Shown: piece after piece, positions 45,996 through 56,449 of the stretch
How the letters are laid out: every line of letters starts with the position of its first letter
Position numbering within the stretch: position 1 is the stretch's first letter
DNA from: Ceratothoa steindachneri
Taxonomy: Eukaryota > Arthropoda > Malacostraca > Isopoda > Cymothoidae
DNA length: 64,000 bases
Assembly (NCBI GenBank): GCA_963969495.1
Contig: OZ018333.1
Location: 87,822,508 to 87,886,507 of the forward strand
Reading direction: 5' to 3'
Position numbers and translations under genes: made by a program
The notes under the pieces: generated by a model
Seen by the model: only the letters and a program-made list of their open reading frames with translations
Told to the model about the DNA's origin: nothing
The model's database searches: none

Positions 45996-46623
45996 AAAAG
46001 GCTGCATGTTTAACTTATTTCTCGTTTGTCCATTGAGTTCCTAATTAATTTCTCTCCCATAGTCCTTCCATTTAACTTGGGTAGCCAAGTCAGTCTTAAA
46101 AGCCTCTCTATTTGTAAGAAATGTTCTCCTCGCGTGAAGCTGTGGTCTAAGGCATTGCTGAAACTAAGACCAAATCGGTGCTTGCCTCCTGAGTGTGTTT
46201 GATTTGATTCACTTCCCCAAACAAATTCTTTTGTGTGTTAAGAAAGAACATTTTTCAGTAGAAAAAATTATTTAATTTATCTTGTTTCTGTACAGTATGA
46301 CATTGTGTGAGAGGACATTAGTAGTTGGAGTCATCTGCTAGATCTTTTTATCTGTTTTACACCTTGATGAGGTTGTCAATCGCTAGTCAATCTCCCATCA
46401 TCATATTTGATACCACTATTTAGCTGTTAGCATTCACACTTCTGCTATTTGCACACACTAATCTTTACAATCTCATACATCACTCATTATTTTCACCTGA
46501 AAGTGAACATATCTAATTCTCCAAAGTAAGTCATTAAAAACATGAATATAAATGTAGGAAAAGAACACAACAGTGATTTCTGGATGCTGTGTAAGGAATT
46601 AAATTTTGTACTTCTTCAAACAG
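45996..46623. other. Unassigned end of intron 2
   Basis: Apart from the SINE-like stretch at 46130-46260, this AT-rich DNA shows no coding signal. It ends in the acceptor tract ACTTCTTCAAACAG before exon 3. Confidence 0.5.
46130..46260 (+). repeat. Decayed tRNA-like SINE head
   Basis: It has a box A-like GTGGTCTAAGGCATTG (about 46151) and a degraded box B (GATTTGATTCACT, about 46200) at tRNA-Leu-like spacing. A following stretch (AAAGAACATTTTTCAGTAG) resembles the one after the 16265 copy. Together these suggest two copies of one SINE family. Confidence 0.45.
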
Positions 46624-46782
46624 GACTTTGGGGAGGTTTCATTGAAGGAAGAAGTTAGTGAAGAATTCTTTCATAGAGAGATGAGTTCTCCTGTTACTCT
46701 TGATGTATTGGGGGCAAAATCTGAAAACTCCCTACCAAACAATACCACTGAGTTTTTGCAACAAGACCTCCATCAAGAAAAG
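46624..46782 (+). CDS. Zinc-finger gene, exon 3
   Basis: A 159-nt exon lies between acceptor CTTCTTCAAACAG (AG 46622-46623) and donor GTAATC at 46783. It encodes 53 residues in phase 0: it starts DFGEVSLKEEVSEEFFHREM, continues through SPVTLDVLG, and ends QQDLHQEK. LKEE matches the SUMO-acceptor pattern. No folded domain is recognisable. Size (a multiple of three), phase and acidic composition fit exons 2 and 4, so this exon could be skipped without changing frame. It is separated from exon 2 by the ~30.5-kb nested retrotransposon intron. Confidence 0.75.
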
Positions 46783-47239
46783 GTAATCTTTGTTATTTTT
46801 AGTTTCCTGCTGAATTTATTGTATAATGGCAAACATTATTTCATATTTTCTTCAAACCAATGTTATCACTCAAGATTGCCATGTCTTAGTAATAAATAAT
46901 AATAATAGTAAAGTTTATTGACTTATCATTCTTGCTTGAATGTTCTTGTCATGGAGCGCTGTGTAAACAGTACTTCTATGAGTGGGGTTCCTACTACTTG
47001 GCCCCTGGTCCCTCTCACACACCTTTCAATTGAGAACATATTTAATACCCTCAGTCTACATAGTGAAGATGCCTCAATGAAAATTATAACATTTGCACTA
47101 ACTAGCAGGTTGATATGTGGGAACCATGCCTCTATACAATACACTAAATCTGGGCTATCATTTGAGTTATAAAGTTTAAGGATAATATCCTTACATTAGT
47201 AACATTTATCTTAATGATATTCAACACACTATTTGCTTT
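46783..47239. other. Unassigned, start of intron 3
   Basis: AT-rich DNA. An (AAT)n run near 46890 followed by sequence with inverted polarity could be the tail of a minus-strand CR1/L2-type LINE. No protein similarity is recognised. Confidence 0.35.
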
Positions 47240-47700
47240 ATTGTTTCTTCAAAACACTACTTAGTAAACCTCAGTGACTCGTCTATTACTACTTGTAAAG
47301 TCCTTTTCAACCTCAACTGAGTTCAGCCAATGTTCGTTAAACATGATTTACCCATTCTAAATCCATGCTGTGAGCATCGTTGATCACACGCTTAAAAACT
47401 CGCAAACATATTGGTCTAAAAGTTATTTAGTTCTTTTTTCCCACTTAAAATGGACACTACACTTAGTATTTTCCAAGTATTTGGCACTTCTCAAATAAAA
47501 CATATTTATCTTGTATATACTCGTATTTTCTCCAGAGCTACTGCAATACTTTCCATATCTTCCTCAAGTAACCTAGAATGAATGTCATCTGGACCAAAGG
47601 CCTTATAGTATTTAACTCGATTATCTTTTAATTATTTCTCTGTCTGTATTAATGGTATTTTACACCTCCCATCCTCTGATAGTATTTAAGTTTTAAAGCA
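47240..47700 (-). pseudogene. CR1-like LINE RT fragment CR1-c
   Basis: The minus strand from about 47700 down reads YYKAFGPDDIHSRLLEED, then AVALEKI, EVPNTWKILSVVSIL and ITFRPICLRVFKRVI. This matches, in order, the start of a CR1-type RT (GPDDIHPR, W-K, FRPISL blocks). Stops and gaps make it a decayed fragment. It lies in intron 3, antisense to the host gene. Confidence 0.62.
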
Positions 47701-48009
47701 TTGGTTGCCTGTCTAGGTGCCTGATGTAAGCGTGCCTACTAATTGGCATTTTTGTTTTTACAATTGATTTTTTTGTATTTCGATTAGCTGAGTCATCTTT
47801 GGTGCTTGCCAGAATAGATTATGAAGATTTAAGAGAAAATACTTTCAAAGTTGAGCTATTTGGGAAAAAGATTGCATCAGGTCATCCCATAATTAGGACC
47901 CCAAATTTGGATGAGAGAAAAAGCTGAATTTCATTAGAATTCATTCATTAATGTAATCATTATCATTGAATTCCAAATGATTCAAATGTTTTTTAATATC
48001 ATATTTTGG
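47701..48009. other. Unassigned intron DNA
   Basis: About 300 bp of AT-rich sequence with no recognisable signal. Confidence 0.5.
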
Positions 48010-48225
48010 TTGGTAGGGAAATAATTTATAGAGGGAAGAGGGGGTCCTTCCTCTGATGTCAGAACGTGCTTCTTTCTTGTCTTCTTGTCTCTGTTCTCTT
48101 TGTTCCTTTTTGCATTTTTGTTGTTTGTTTTTCTTTTTTTGGGAGTATTTTAAAGTAACAGTACTAGGCTGAAATCTTAATTGCTGTGACTTGTGCCCTG
48201 GTGTCAATTGGCAGATGTGTGTGAT
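48010..48225 (+). mobile_element. LINE-A 3' UTR fragment A10
   Basis: It is a T-rich 3' UTR piece ending in the family terminus: TTTTAAAGTAACAGTACTAGGCTG (a decayed first hairpin, about 48147-48171), then CTTGTGCCCTGGTGTCAATTGGCAG and a lost A-tail. It contains no coding part. Confidence 0.6.
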
Positions 48226-48510
48226 CTTACTCAATGAACCCGCCTCTGGCCTCAATGACAGCCTCCGGGCAACTTCGAAACTGACCAGAGACCTTTATCA
48301 CTATCTCCTATTTTCGGTCCCTGAAGGCCCCTGTAATCCTGCCTTCAGCTCATTCTTTTTGTTGCACCTTCATTTATTAGTCTGTTGTTTCATTGCACCC
48401 CATACATAGAGGTCAGGTGAGTTGGGAGTTCAAAGGTCATGTTCTGCATGATTGATATCCAGACCTGGGTCTTCCAGCTGGTCTAGAAAAATATAGTCTT
48501 GCTGCCTTGT
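48226..48510 (-). pseudogene. Tc1/mariner-like transposase remnant
   Basis: Minus-strand reading gives PNSPDLYVWGAMKQ (about 48430), an ELKAGLQGPSG stretch, then FRSCPEAVIEARGGFIE (about 48290-48240). This resembles the last catalytic block and C-terminal end of Tc1-like transposases (NSPDL...W..L...; ...GGHIE). It is short and broken by stops. Confidence 0.5.
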
Positions 48511-48559
48511 GTAAGGCCTCCCTACAGCTACTCGCTCGGTTCAAGACCTCACCAGCGTT

Positions 48560-50556
48560 TTGGCCCCTTAAAAGTTATATGGTCACCATTCCTGATGATG
48601 AGAAAATTACCCCTCCCCTACTTCTCCAGTAACATCGTCGGAGCCGCCCTTGGGCGACTCATTTTTTCCAGCGACAATCCACACTTTGCTTTCCAAGGGG
48701 ACAGCCAAGAAAGCAGGCAGGCGGCCCATAATTGACCACTCCCGGTGGGGGCGGCTCGATAGGGCCAACCCCATTAGGAGAGGAAGGGATGGCAGTACCC
48801 ATCGGCCAGCCGTGCCCTTCAATGTCCTGCCGGCGTGTGCGACTAGTTTTCAGGGAGTGTGTGTACCTGCCCCTTCTCTTCCTCGACGGATGCTGGTTCG
48901 CCGGCATTAGAAGGTAAAAAAAAACAACCCCAATGAGATTTATGATCTCTTGAGGGGGGGGCATGAGGTGACCCAACCCCAGATAGTAGGACCTTCTATG
49001 GGGTCGAACCTGAGCAAGGTGCCAATCACTGAACCCGAGTCCGCCCCTGTGCAAGGTCCTCCTCAGATAGCTCGGGGCCCCCGAGGCCTTAAAAGGAGAG
49101 GAGTGATCTCCTCCCCCGGCTGGTGCCCCTGTAACAGCTAAGGCGTTCTACATTTCAGAGAAGGATCTTGCTGAGCCGAGTCGATCTGTCCTAGGTGCTC
49201 CTGCCGGCGGAGGGAATAAGCAGGTTCATTCCCAGCACTCTCCCAAAATGAAAAAAATCCAAAAACAGGGGCTCCTCTCCTCTGCGGGAGCCGCGGGGAC
49301 GGACGGGGCCGCCGCTGTTTCGGTATGCGAACAAGCCAAGCTCGGCACGTCCGGCTCCGGTGCTTCCTCAGATGGGGAGTCCCAGACTAAGACAAAAATT
49401 TCGCAGAGGAAAGCCTCAATTACGTCGGGACTCCTCATTCAGAGGCTACCTGGCATTTTCGAGCCCGCTGACTTAAAACGCTTTCTAGTTATTCGCTCCA
49501 CTGATGGCAGCATGTTGACTAAGGGCCACATGATCCATCAGAGGAGAGCTTTAGCTAGCGGGATTGATAGAGGGCCGAAGGTGACCCGTTTCTCAGAGGG
49601 TAGCCTTCTGGCGAATGCATCGGACCCCTCTCAGGCGACCATGATTAGTGCCCTTTTGGCACTTGATGGCACGTCGAGTGTGTGACGCCGCACTCTACTA
49701 TGACCTTCGTGAAAGTAGTAGTTTTTTCGAGAGAACTCGTGGACTACTCCATAGATGACATCACCTTAGAGCTGGCTGACTATGAAGTGGTCAAGGTCGA
49801 ACGTGTGATGAGAAAACAGGGAGGGGCCTCGAGACCCACCCCTAAACTCTTCGTCACCTTGGACTGTGACGAGCTCCCTGACTCGGTGCGTGTTGGTTGG
49901 TATCGCTACCACGTGAAGGCATTAGTGCCACTGCCGCGGAGGTGCTATTACTGTCGCTGCTTCGGCCATACTATTCTCTCCTGTAGACGTGCAAAGTCGT
50001 ATGTGTCAATTGCGGAGAACCGCACCACGCTTTTTCTAACCTGTTGTGCGTATCTCCTTGAAAAGGAAATCCTGTCCGTTCAGGTCCCAGGATCGTCTCT
50101 TATTTCGCGAAGGTAAGAACTTGGCCCTGGCGCGCCTGGCTCTGGCTGCGACGTCCTATGTCTCAATGTTAAGAAACACACCCTCTGCACTAGGCCTACG
50201 AGCATGGTAGTTTCCACGCCCTCTTGCAACCACTTTGCGAGTTCTACCTACCCCGGGCGTTTCCCTGGTAAAGCTGGCGGCACAAAGGGTTCACACCCAG
50301 CGGCGGCTAAAACCAGGACTTCCCTCCCTTCCGTCAGCGTGACCATTTCCGGTAAGGCGAAACGGCCAAGCGCCTCCACCGAGTCGTTATTCTCACAGGA
50401 GGCAACATCCTTGAAGATGTTCGCGAGGCCATCTTCCTGAGTTCCTTAAGCGGCCCCCCGAAAGGAGGGCAGCTCTAAAGAAGCTTCGGCTCCTTCACCC
50501 ACACCCAGTGCTAGACCTGGTGGCTCGGAGATCATGGATCCCCCCCCAAAAAGGGA
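48560..50556 (+). mobile_element. LINE-A copy A9, left part with broken ORF1
   Basis: It begins near the ORF1 start (GGTCACCATTCCTGATG, about 48582) with little or no 5' UTR, so it is 5'-truncated. ORF1 is recognisable through a KGHMIHQRRALAS block (about 49519), VTPHSTMTFVKV (about 49681), a knuckle CYYCRCFGHTILSC (about 49945) and a partly deleted second/third knuckle. The Pro/Ser-rich tail is cut at CCCCACCT (50557-50564) by a hAT element and resumes at 53208. Confidence 0.85.
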
Positions 50557-53215
50557 CCCCACCTCAGGGTTGCCAACTCAGTGCCTTTTCGTTACTTTCA
50601 GTGCCAAAAATTATAGTATACCGCGCCGGCGTATTTTTAGTGCATTTTCAGTGCCTTTTAATATCAGTTAATGCAAACTTTAATTTTAAAAATTTACAAT
50701 TGTAAACTCTTTTAAAATTTAATATGATAAATATATAAGAGAATTAAATAATCACTAGCGAGACGAGATTTTAAAGCACAGAGTGCATATTTCTTATTCT
50801 CGCTGAAATTCAAATGGTGAGAGTCAAATATTAATGAACATGTTTTGAACATAGCTGTAATCTGTTTGCAATGACTCAGTAGTTGATCAGTTTAACGCAT
50901 TTGCAGCTTTGCGCATTGGTATTTAGTTTGCTTTCACTATAAAAAAGAGAACTAAATAGGCTAACCTAATGATTTATTTATTAGTAATATGTGTGAAATA
51001 GGACAATAAGTGTTTATATGAAATTAATTATTTTTTACCCTTTCTAGATGAGTAAAAAATATTCACAGCACTTTAGAGGAGAATGGATGTCAAATCCAAA
51101 ATACAAAAACTGGTTAAAAAGAGTGGAAGGTGACGATACAAAATCATTTTGTAATTATTGCCAATGTGTTCTTCATGCTAGATTAAGTGACATAGACCGA
51201 CATAGTAACACTAATAAACACACAAAGGCTGAAGCACCTTTCAGTTGTAAAAGACAAACAAAGCTAACATTTGCAACTGTTGGGCCTAGTACTGATTTAA
51301 CTGCGAAACAAACTGAAGGACAGTTAGCATTATTTATTGCTGAACATTGTTCCCTACACACTGTAGATCACTTAACTGAGTTATGTAATGAGTGCTTTAG
51401 TGATGCGAAACAAAAAAAACTTAGGCTTGAACGATCGAAATGCACAAACACTATTATTAAGATTCTTGGTCCGCATTTTAAAGAAGAGTTAAAAAATGAT
51501 TTAGAAACTGCCAAGTACAGTTTAATAATTGATGAATCTAATGACATTTCTGTCACCAAATTACTAGGAATTGTTATTAGATATTATTCAGAATTTTAAA
51601 AGAAAATTATCGTAACTTATTTGGATTTAGTTCAATTAGATGAGTGTAATGCTAAGGCAATGAGCAATGCATTAAAAGAATGCCTAGAAAAGCATTTTCT
51701 TAGTTTAAAAAATCTAATTGCAATAAGCACAGACAATACTTCAGTAATGATAGGCGTAAACAATGGGGTTTATACGATATTAAAAAGAGAGATTCCTCAT
51801 CTTATACTCATAAAATGTGTTTGTCAATCCCTCCAACTTGCTGTGTCACATGCTGCAAGTGAACATTTGCCAAGAAATCTGGATTTTTTATTAAAAGAAA
51901 CTTACAGCTGGTTTTCATATTCTTCAGTTCGCCAATCAAAATATAAAAAATTGTTTGCAGCAATAAATGATGAAAATCAGCCATTAAAACTTGTTCAACC
52001 TAGTACAAAAGATGGATGTTAATTCAATCTTCAGTGGTAAGAATTTGGGATCAGTGGATAGAATTAAAAACTCATTTTCAAATTGCAAGGAATGAAGAAC
52101 GTTGCTATTCTCCCGAAATGCTTTATTTGATGTTTTGTGATAAGAAAAACTATGTTTATCTCATCTTTCTAGAGCACATTCTTTCCGAAGTTCAAAGATT
52201 GAATAAAAAATTTGAAGCAGAAACACAAGACCCAACAAAATTATTAAATGGTCTTCGACATCTCATCGATGTACTAGGTTCAATTATTCTAATTCCAGGA
52301 AAGAAATTAAATGAAAAAGATTCAGTGCAAGATTATCTTGATCCAAATCCATATCTTGGTTATCAATTTGAAAAAGAAATGTCAGAATGTAATTTTACTG
52401 AACAAGAAGAGTGAGATATGAGAGAGATGCATAAATTTTGTTGTAAAAGTTTTAGAACAAATTTGGCAGCGTCTTCCTAATAATTTTAGTCTTTTAAAAG
52501 CAATGAGTTATTTCAGTGTAACAGAATGCCTCAAACCAATTAAACCAAGAATTATAGACCTTGCAAAGCATTTTAATGACGATCCAGAGATTCTGACACA
52601 AATTGATTTCCAATGGAAAAATTTGCAAATCAAACAGTGGACACAAGTCGCAGATACAGTTGCATTTTGTATTGTGGTATCATCGTATAGGGATTCGACT
52701 GGGGCAAATCCATTTGAAAAATTGTCAACATTAGCTTTGACAATTCTCACCATGCCACATGCAAATACTGATGTGGAAAGATTATTTAGTCATATGAACT
52801 TTATTAAATTGACTGAGTGAAATCGGTTTAAACACTGTAAGGGCGATTTTAAATATAAAATATAGACTTAAACGAAATGAAAAATGCTGCTATAGTTACA
52901 CACTCCCAATAGAATTAGTGAAGAAGATTGGATCCATGGATTGTTATAAATTAGCCAGGGAGAGTGATCCTGAAGCTTCAACATGAAAAGAAGTTGACTT
53001 CCCAATCATTATTTATTAAAAACAAGGTAACTGTTTGTTCATATTTTATTCATTAAAGTTTTAAAATATACTTTTATATACTTATATTTAATTATTCGAT
53101 TCTCCATTAGTGCTTTTATTGGTGCTTTTAAAAAATAATTTAGCGCTTTTATAGTGCTTTTTAATGAGCAAAACGGTGCTTTTTGAAATTTGGAATTGGC
53201 AACCCTGCCCCACCT
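50557..53215. mobile_element. hAT transposon with TIRs and 8-bp duplication
   Basis: The element proper is 50565-53207 (2643 bp). Its ends are CAGGGTTGCCAACTC and, reverse-complemented, CAGGGTTGCCAATTC. It is flanked by identical 8-bp copies CCCCACCT (50557-50564 and 53208-53215), the target size of hAT elements. Subterminal 'AGTGCCTTTT/AGTGCTTTTT' motifs repeat near both ends in inverted orientation, as transposase-binding sites often do. It lies within LINE-A copy A9, so it arrived later than A9. The interior is AT-rich, unlike the GC-rich LINE around it. Confidence 0.95.
51048..52850 (+). pseudogene. hAT transposase, broken
   Basis: This is the cut-and-paste transposase of the surrounding element. 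The ATG at 51048 opens an N-terminal BED-type zinc finger (FCNYCQCVLHARLSDIDRH, then NKH, about 51147-51222). The RNase H-like catalytic core follows (IIDESNDISVTKLLGIVI, about 51526; IAISTDNTSVMIGV, about 51720, with its Asp). The C-terminal dimerisation segment reads MPHANTDVERLFSHMN (about 52752-52799). Stops or frameshifts at about 51597, 52019, 52412 and 52818 split it into four frames. It is therefore inactive, although the element could still move if another transposase recognised its ends. Confidence 0.88.
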
Positions 53216-55122
53216 ACGAAGCCGTCCCGCTCACCTAAGGTTTTGAGGTGGAGGGAATTAAAAATCTCGCATGGCGAGCCCGGCTTCCCCCGATAAGTCC
53301 TTGAAGGCGAAAGCGCCTCCACCACATTTTCCCGCCAAAAGCACCCTGAGTTCTGCCTCCGGGAAGCGTACGACCATTGCCGTGAGGGTCTTCTCTTCGA
53401 AGAGGGCATCCGCATCGCTCCTCCGAGCTAGGCCTGGAGGGCATATTCCTTCAATGGAATTGCCGTGGACTCGTGGCCAACTGGGAGGAGCTGCGGAGGC
53501 TCGTCTCCTCCCGTTTTCCCTTATTTATCTTTATGCCGGAGACCATGCTGGGCGCGGACCCCCCACCAATCCTCCCGGGTTATAAGTTTTTTTTTACCCC
53601 ACCACGAGGCGATTGGGCCGGGCAGGACGATGTGCCATTTACACCCAACATGATGCCTCAGTTCTCTTCGATCTAGACACCTCTCAGGCAGTAGCCGTGC
53701 AGCTTCACCTGGATATGAGGTATAATGTTATTTCTTCGTACATTCCACCGTCAGCCAAATTCGAGCGGGGGACTTCCACTGTGCCGTGGCACGGTGGCCG
53801 ATGCTCTTTCTCTTGCTCAGAGATCTGAACGGTAGACACCCCCTCTGGGGTGACTACTCGATTGATCTGAAGGGTCAAATCCTTGCAGACCTGATCGACT
53901 AGCTAGGGATGGGTGTCCTGAATGTGGATGAGTTTACGCATCACTGCCCGAGAACCGCTTCATTTTCCTTCCTCGATCTATCTTTATGCTATGCGTTGGC
54001 CTGAATTTAGGTGGTGAGTAGTCGATGACCTCCATTGTAGTGATAGGCCGCTGCCGCATGAGAGCCTGCCCCGGTGGTATTAGGGCGCAGGTGGTTTATG
54101 TGTCAAGAAATGACTGATTTATCTGTCTCAGTCAAGGAGTTTTGGTGGGTATATGAGGCCTATGAGTTCTTCATTGGCAACCTCATCGCCGTGATCCTAA
54201 CTACTATTCCTAGAACGTCTGGCCGTTTTGTACGCCGACCGCTCCCGTGGTGGTCAGCCGAGTGTGAGAGGGCCCTTAAACAAAATCGTTTTGCCTACAT
54301 CCGCTTTAAGCGCCCCCGAACGATTTCACTGTCGGTGAATTTCGTCGAGCTAGGGCTAGGTTTGGTATATTTTTAAAAACGCCCGTCGCTCTTCTTGGTG
54401 AGCATACATGTCTTCACATAGCGGGAAGACCCCTTCTAGCAGAGGTGTGGAAACGAGTCAAAAGATTCAGGGCAAGTTCTCGCAGGAACCTTTCCCCCTC
54501 CCCCCTCCCCCCGGTACCAGGAGAATGGGAACGCTATTTGGCAAAGAAGATGGGAGACGGTTGAGGAGAGCTTAAAGTTGCGTGCAAATGTTTCCATGGA
54601 CCTACCAGCCAATTCCGAGGCTGCTTAAGATTGCTTTCTGTCGTCTCCGAATTTGACCCACTCTCGGGACGGACCGTCATTTGATGGAGCGCTCGCCCGC
54701 GCCTTGTTGTAACGAATTCGTTGTCCACAGACTGTTGGGCACATTTTTACTTAATGTCCCCGTCTGAGAGATCGCGCACGTTATCTGTCCTGGCACTTGA
54801 ATGGGCGCGGTTGCTACCCGTTGTCCCTTGTAATCAGGACTGGTTCGTACACACAGACTTGCGCATCCTATATGACTTTTTGAATGAGGCTGGCCTCCTC
54901 CATTTTATTTTACTATGTGTTGTAGGCCGCATATTACTGCGCCGGGGTGGGGCGGGCCTATCCCCGACTCGAGCGCGTTTACTTATTTCTTTTGCTTTTA
55001 TTTGTTGTTTTAGCTTTTGTCTTGCTCCTGTTACTTTCTTTTTTAATATAGCCTACGATTAGGCTTTCCGTTAAATACTGCAACCTTTTCCCTAGTAGCC
55101 ATCCAGGAGATGGTCTCTTTAA
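53208..55122 (+). mobile_element. LINE-A copy A9, right part
   Basis: It resumes in the ORF1 tail with CCCCACCTACGAAGCCG, then carries the ORF2 endonuclease (FMPETML, about 53530; DLNGRHPLWGD, about 53824) and linker up to about 54530. There the sequence jumps directly to WQRRWETVEES of the ORF2 C-terminus (about 54538), deleting roughly 2.2 kb with RT and RNase H. The 3' UTR has AGCCTA-CGAT-TAGGCT (about 55051). The tail CTCTTTAA is split by a TTAA-targeting element, and its A-rich end continues at 55926-55950. Confidence 0.85.
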
Positions 55123-55929
55123 CCCATTAGTCGCCCGGCTTTTTTGCTCGAACTCTCCCTCTGCAAAATTTCAAATGGTACACGCTATCGAAAATAATTA
55201 AAATAAAATATTTAAATACTTTTTTATAAATCAAATAATATATTTTAATTGAAGAGCATTATTCTATTGTTATAATTAAAAAAATATTAATAACCTTCTA
55301 CCTATTTATAATTATGATTGATAATTCTCAGTCCTTACAAATTTTTATCAACACCCATGGTTGTTTTATGCTTTTTAAATCAGTTACGCTTTAAAACCAA
55401 TATCTAATTATAGAAAACAGTGCCGCCCTTAATGGGGTACTATTTTATATCTTAAATTTTATGAAAACTTTGCTCAGGGCCTATTTTTTACCTATAAAAC
55501 TGTATTTTCCAGACAAAATAAAAATAGGCTTGTTGGTTTGTGTGCTCTCAATAACATACTAAATTAAGGCATTTCCTCGTTTTATTTGGATGAAAAATGA
55601 AAAACATAAGTGTATTTAACTAAAAATATAAGGAAGAGTCATCAAAAACGGCGTGTTTACACAGATGAGTAATAATTGAGCCTCTTTTTGCGGTAATGTT
55701 GTGGTGAAGCCTAGAACGGAGTCAAGTTACTCTCATAAATCTCGGTTTACTAACAAAGAAGGCCTGACCCAAGCCATTTATGTATTTTAATTAGATGTCT
55801 AAATGACAAATTATCATAATTATCAAGGTAAATACGAATCTATACGTGAAAGGCCACAAAATGCCCTCGGGCGATTACGTAGAACTGAATCGAGGGCTTA
55901 TAAAGGCCCTCGGGCAACTGATAGATTAA
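55119..55929. mobile_element. piggyBac-like MITE with TTAA duplication
   Basis: The element is 55123-55925 (803 bp), flanked by TTAA at 55119-55122 and 55926-55929. The ends are imperfect inverted repeats: CCCATTAGTCGCCCGG at the left and, reverse-complemented, TCTATCAGTTGCCCGA at the right (11 of 16 matching). A GCCCTCGGGC motif near the right end repeats. The body is AT-rich without an open frame. Strict TTAA target and C-rich termini fit the piggyBac superfamily; the match is by ends only. Confidence 0.68.
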
Positions 55930-56449
55930 ATTGAAAACAAAAAAAATCATGTCCTCAGTGGCAACCGCCAACATAGTGCTCTTGAATTAAAAAAAAGAGA
56001 TCTCATCCTCCTATTAGCGAATCCATACAGAAGGATCAAAGTCGAGCCCCAGTTTGGGTGCAGCAGCGGTGTATCACAATCATCTCTGCAGCTAAACTTG
56101 CCTAAGATATCCTCTATTTAACTGTTGAATTATCACATAAATATTCTCTTAAATTTCTGCCTTATTTTTACTTTTCACAATTTTATTATTTATACTGATT
56201 ATATAATTTTGGAATCACTACGTTCTTTCTGCTCTTCTCATCCCCTTGCCTAAGTAATTCGTGGGTGTCTGATGCGGAATTCCTCAAGATATAAGATCAC
56301 TTTTAATTGAGGTCATTGTCAGATGGGAGTCCTAAAGAATGAATTTGGGATCAGTGGGGTCACTACCTTTCTTATTGCAAGAATTTCTCTTGTACACCAG
56401 AAAGATTGTGACCCAGAGATTGTAAAATAACTAATTGTTGCTTTTTCAG
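55930..56449. other. Unassigned end of intron 3
   Basis: After the A9 tail (ends about 55950) the sequence has no recognisable repeat or coding signal. The acceptor tract TAATTGTTGCTTTTTCAG ends at 56449. Confidence 0.5.
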
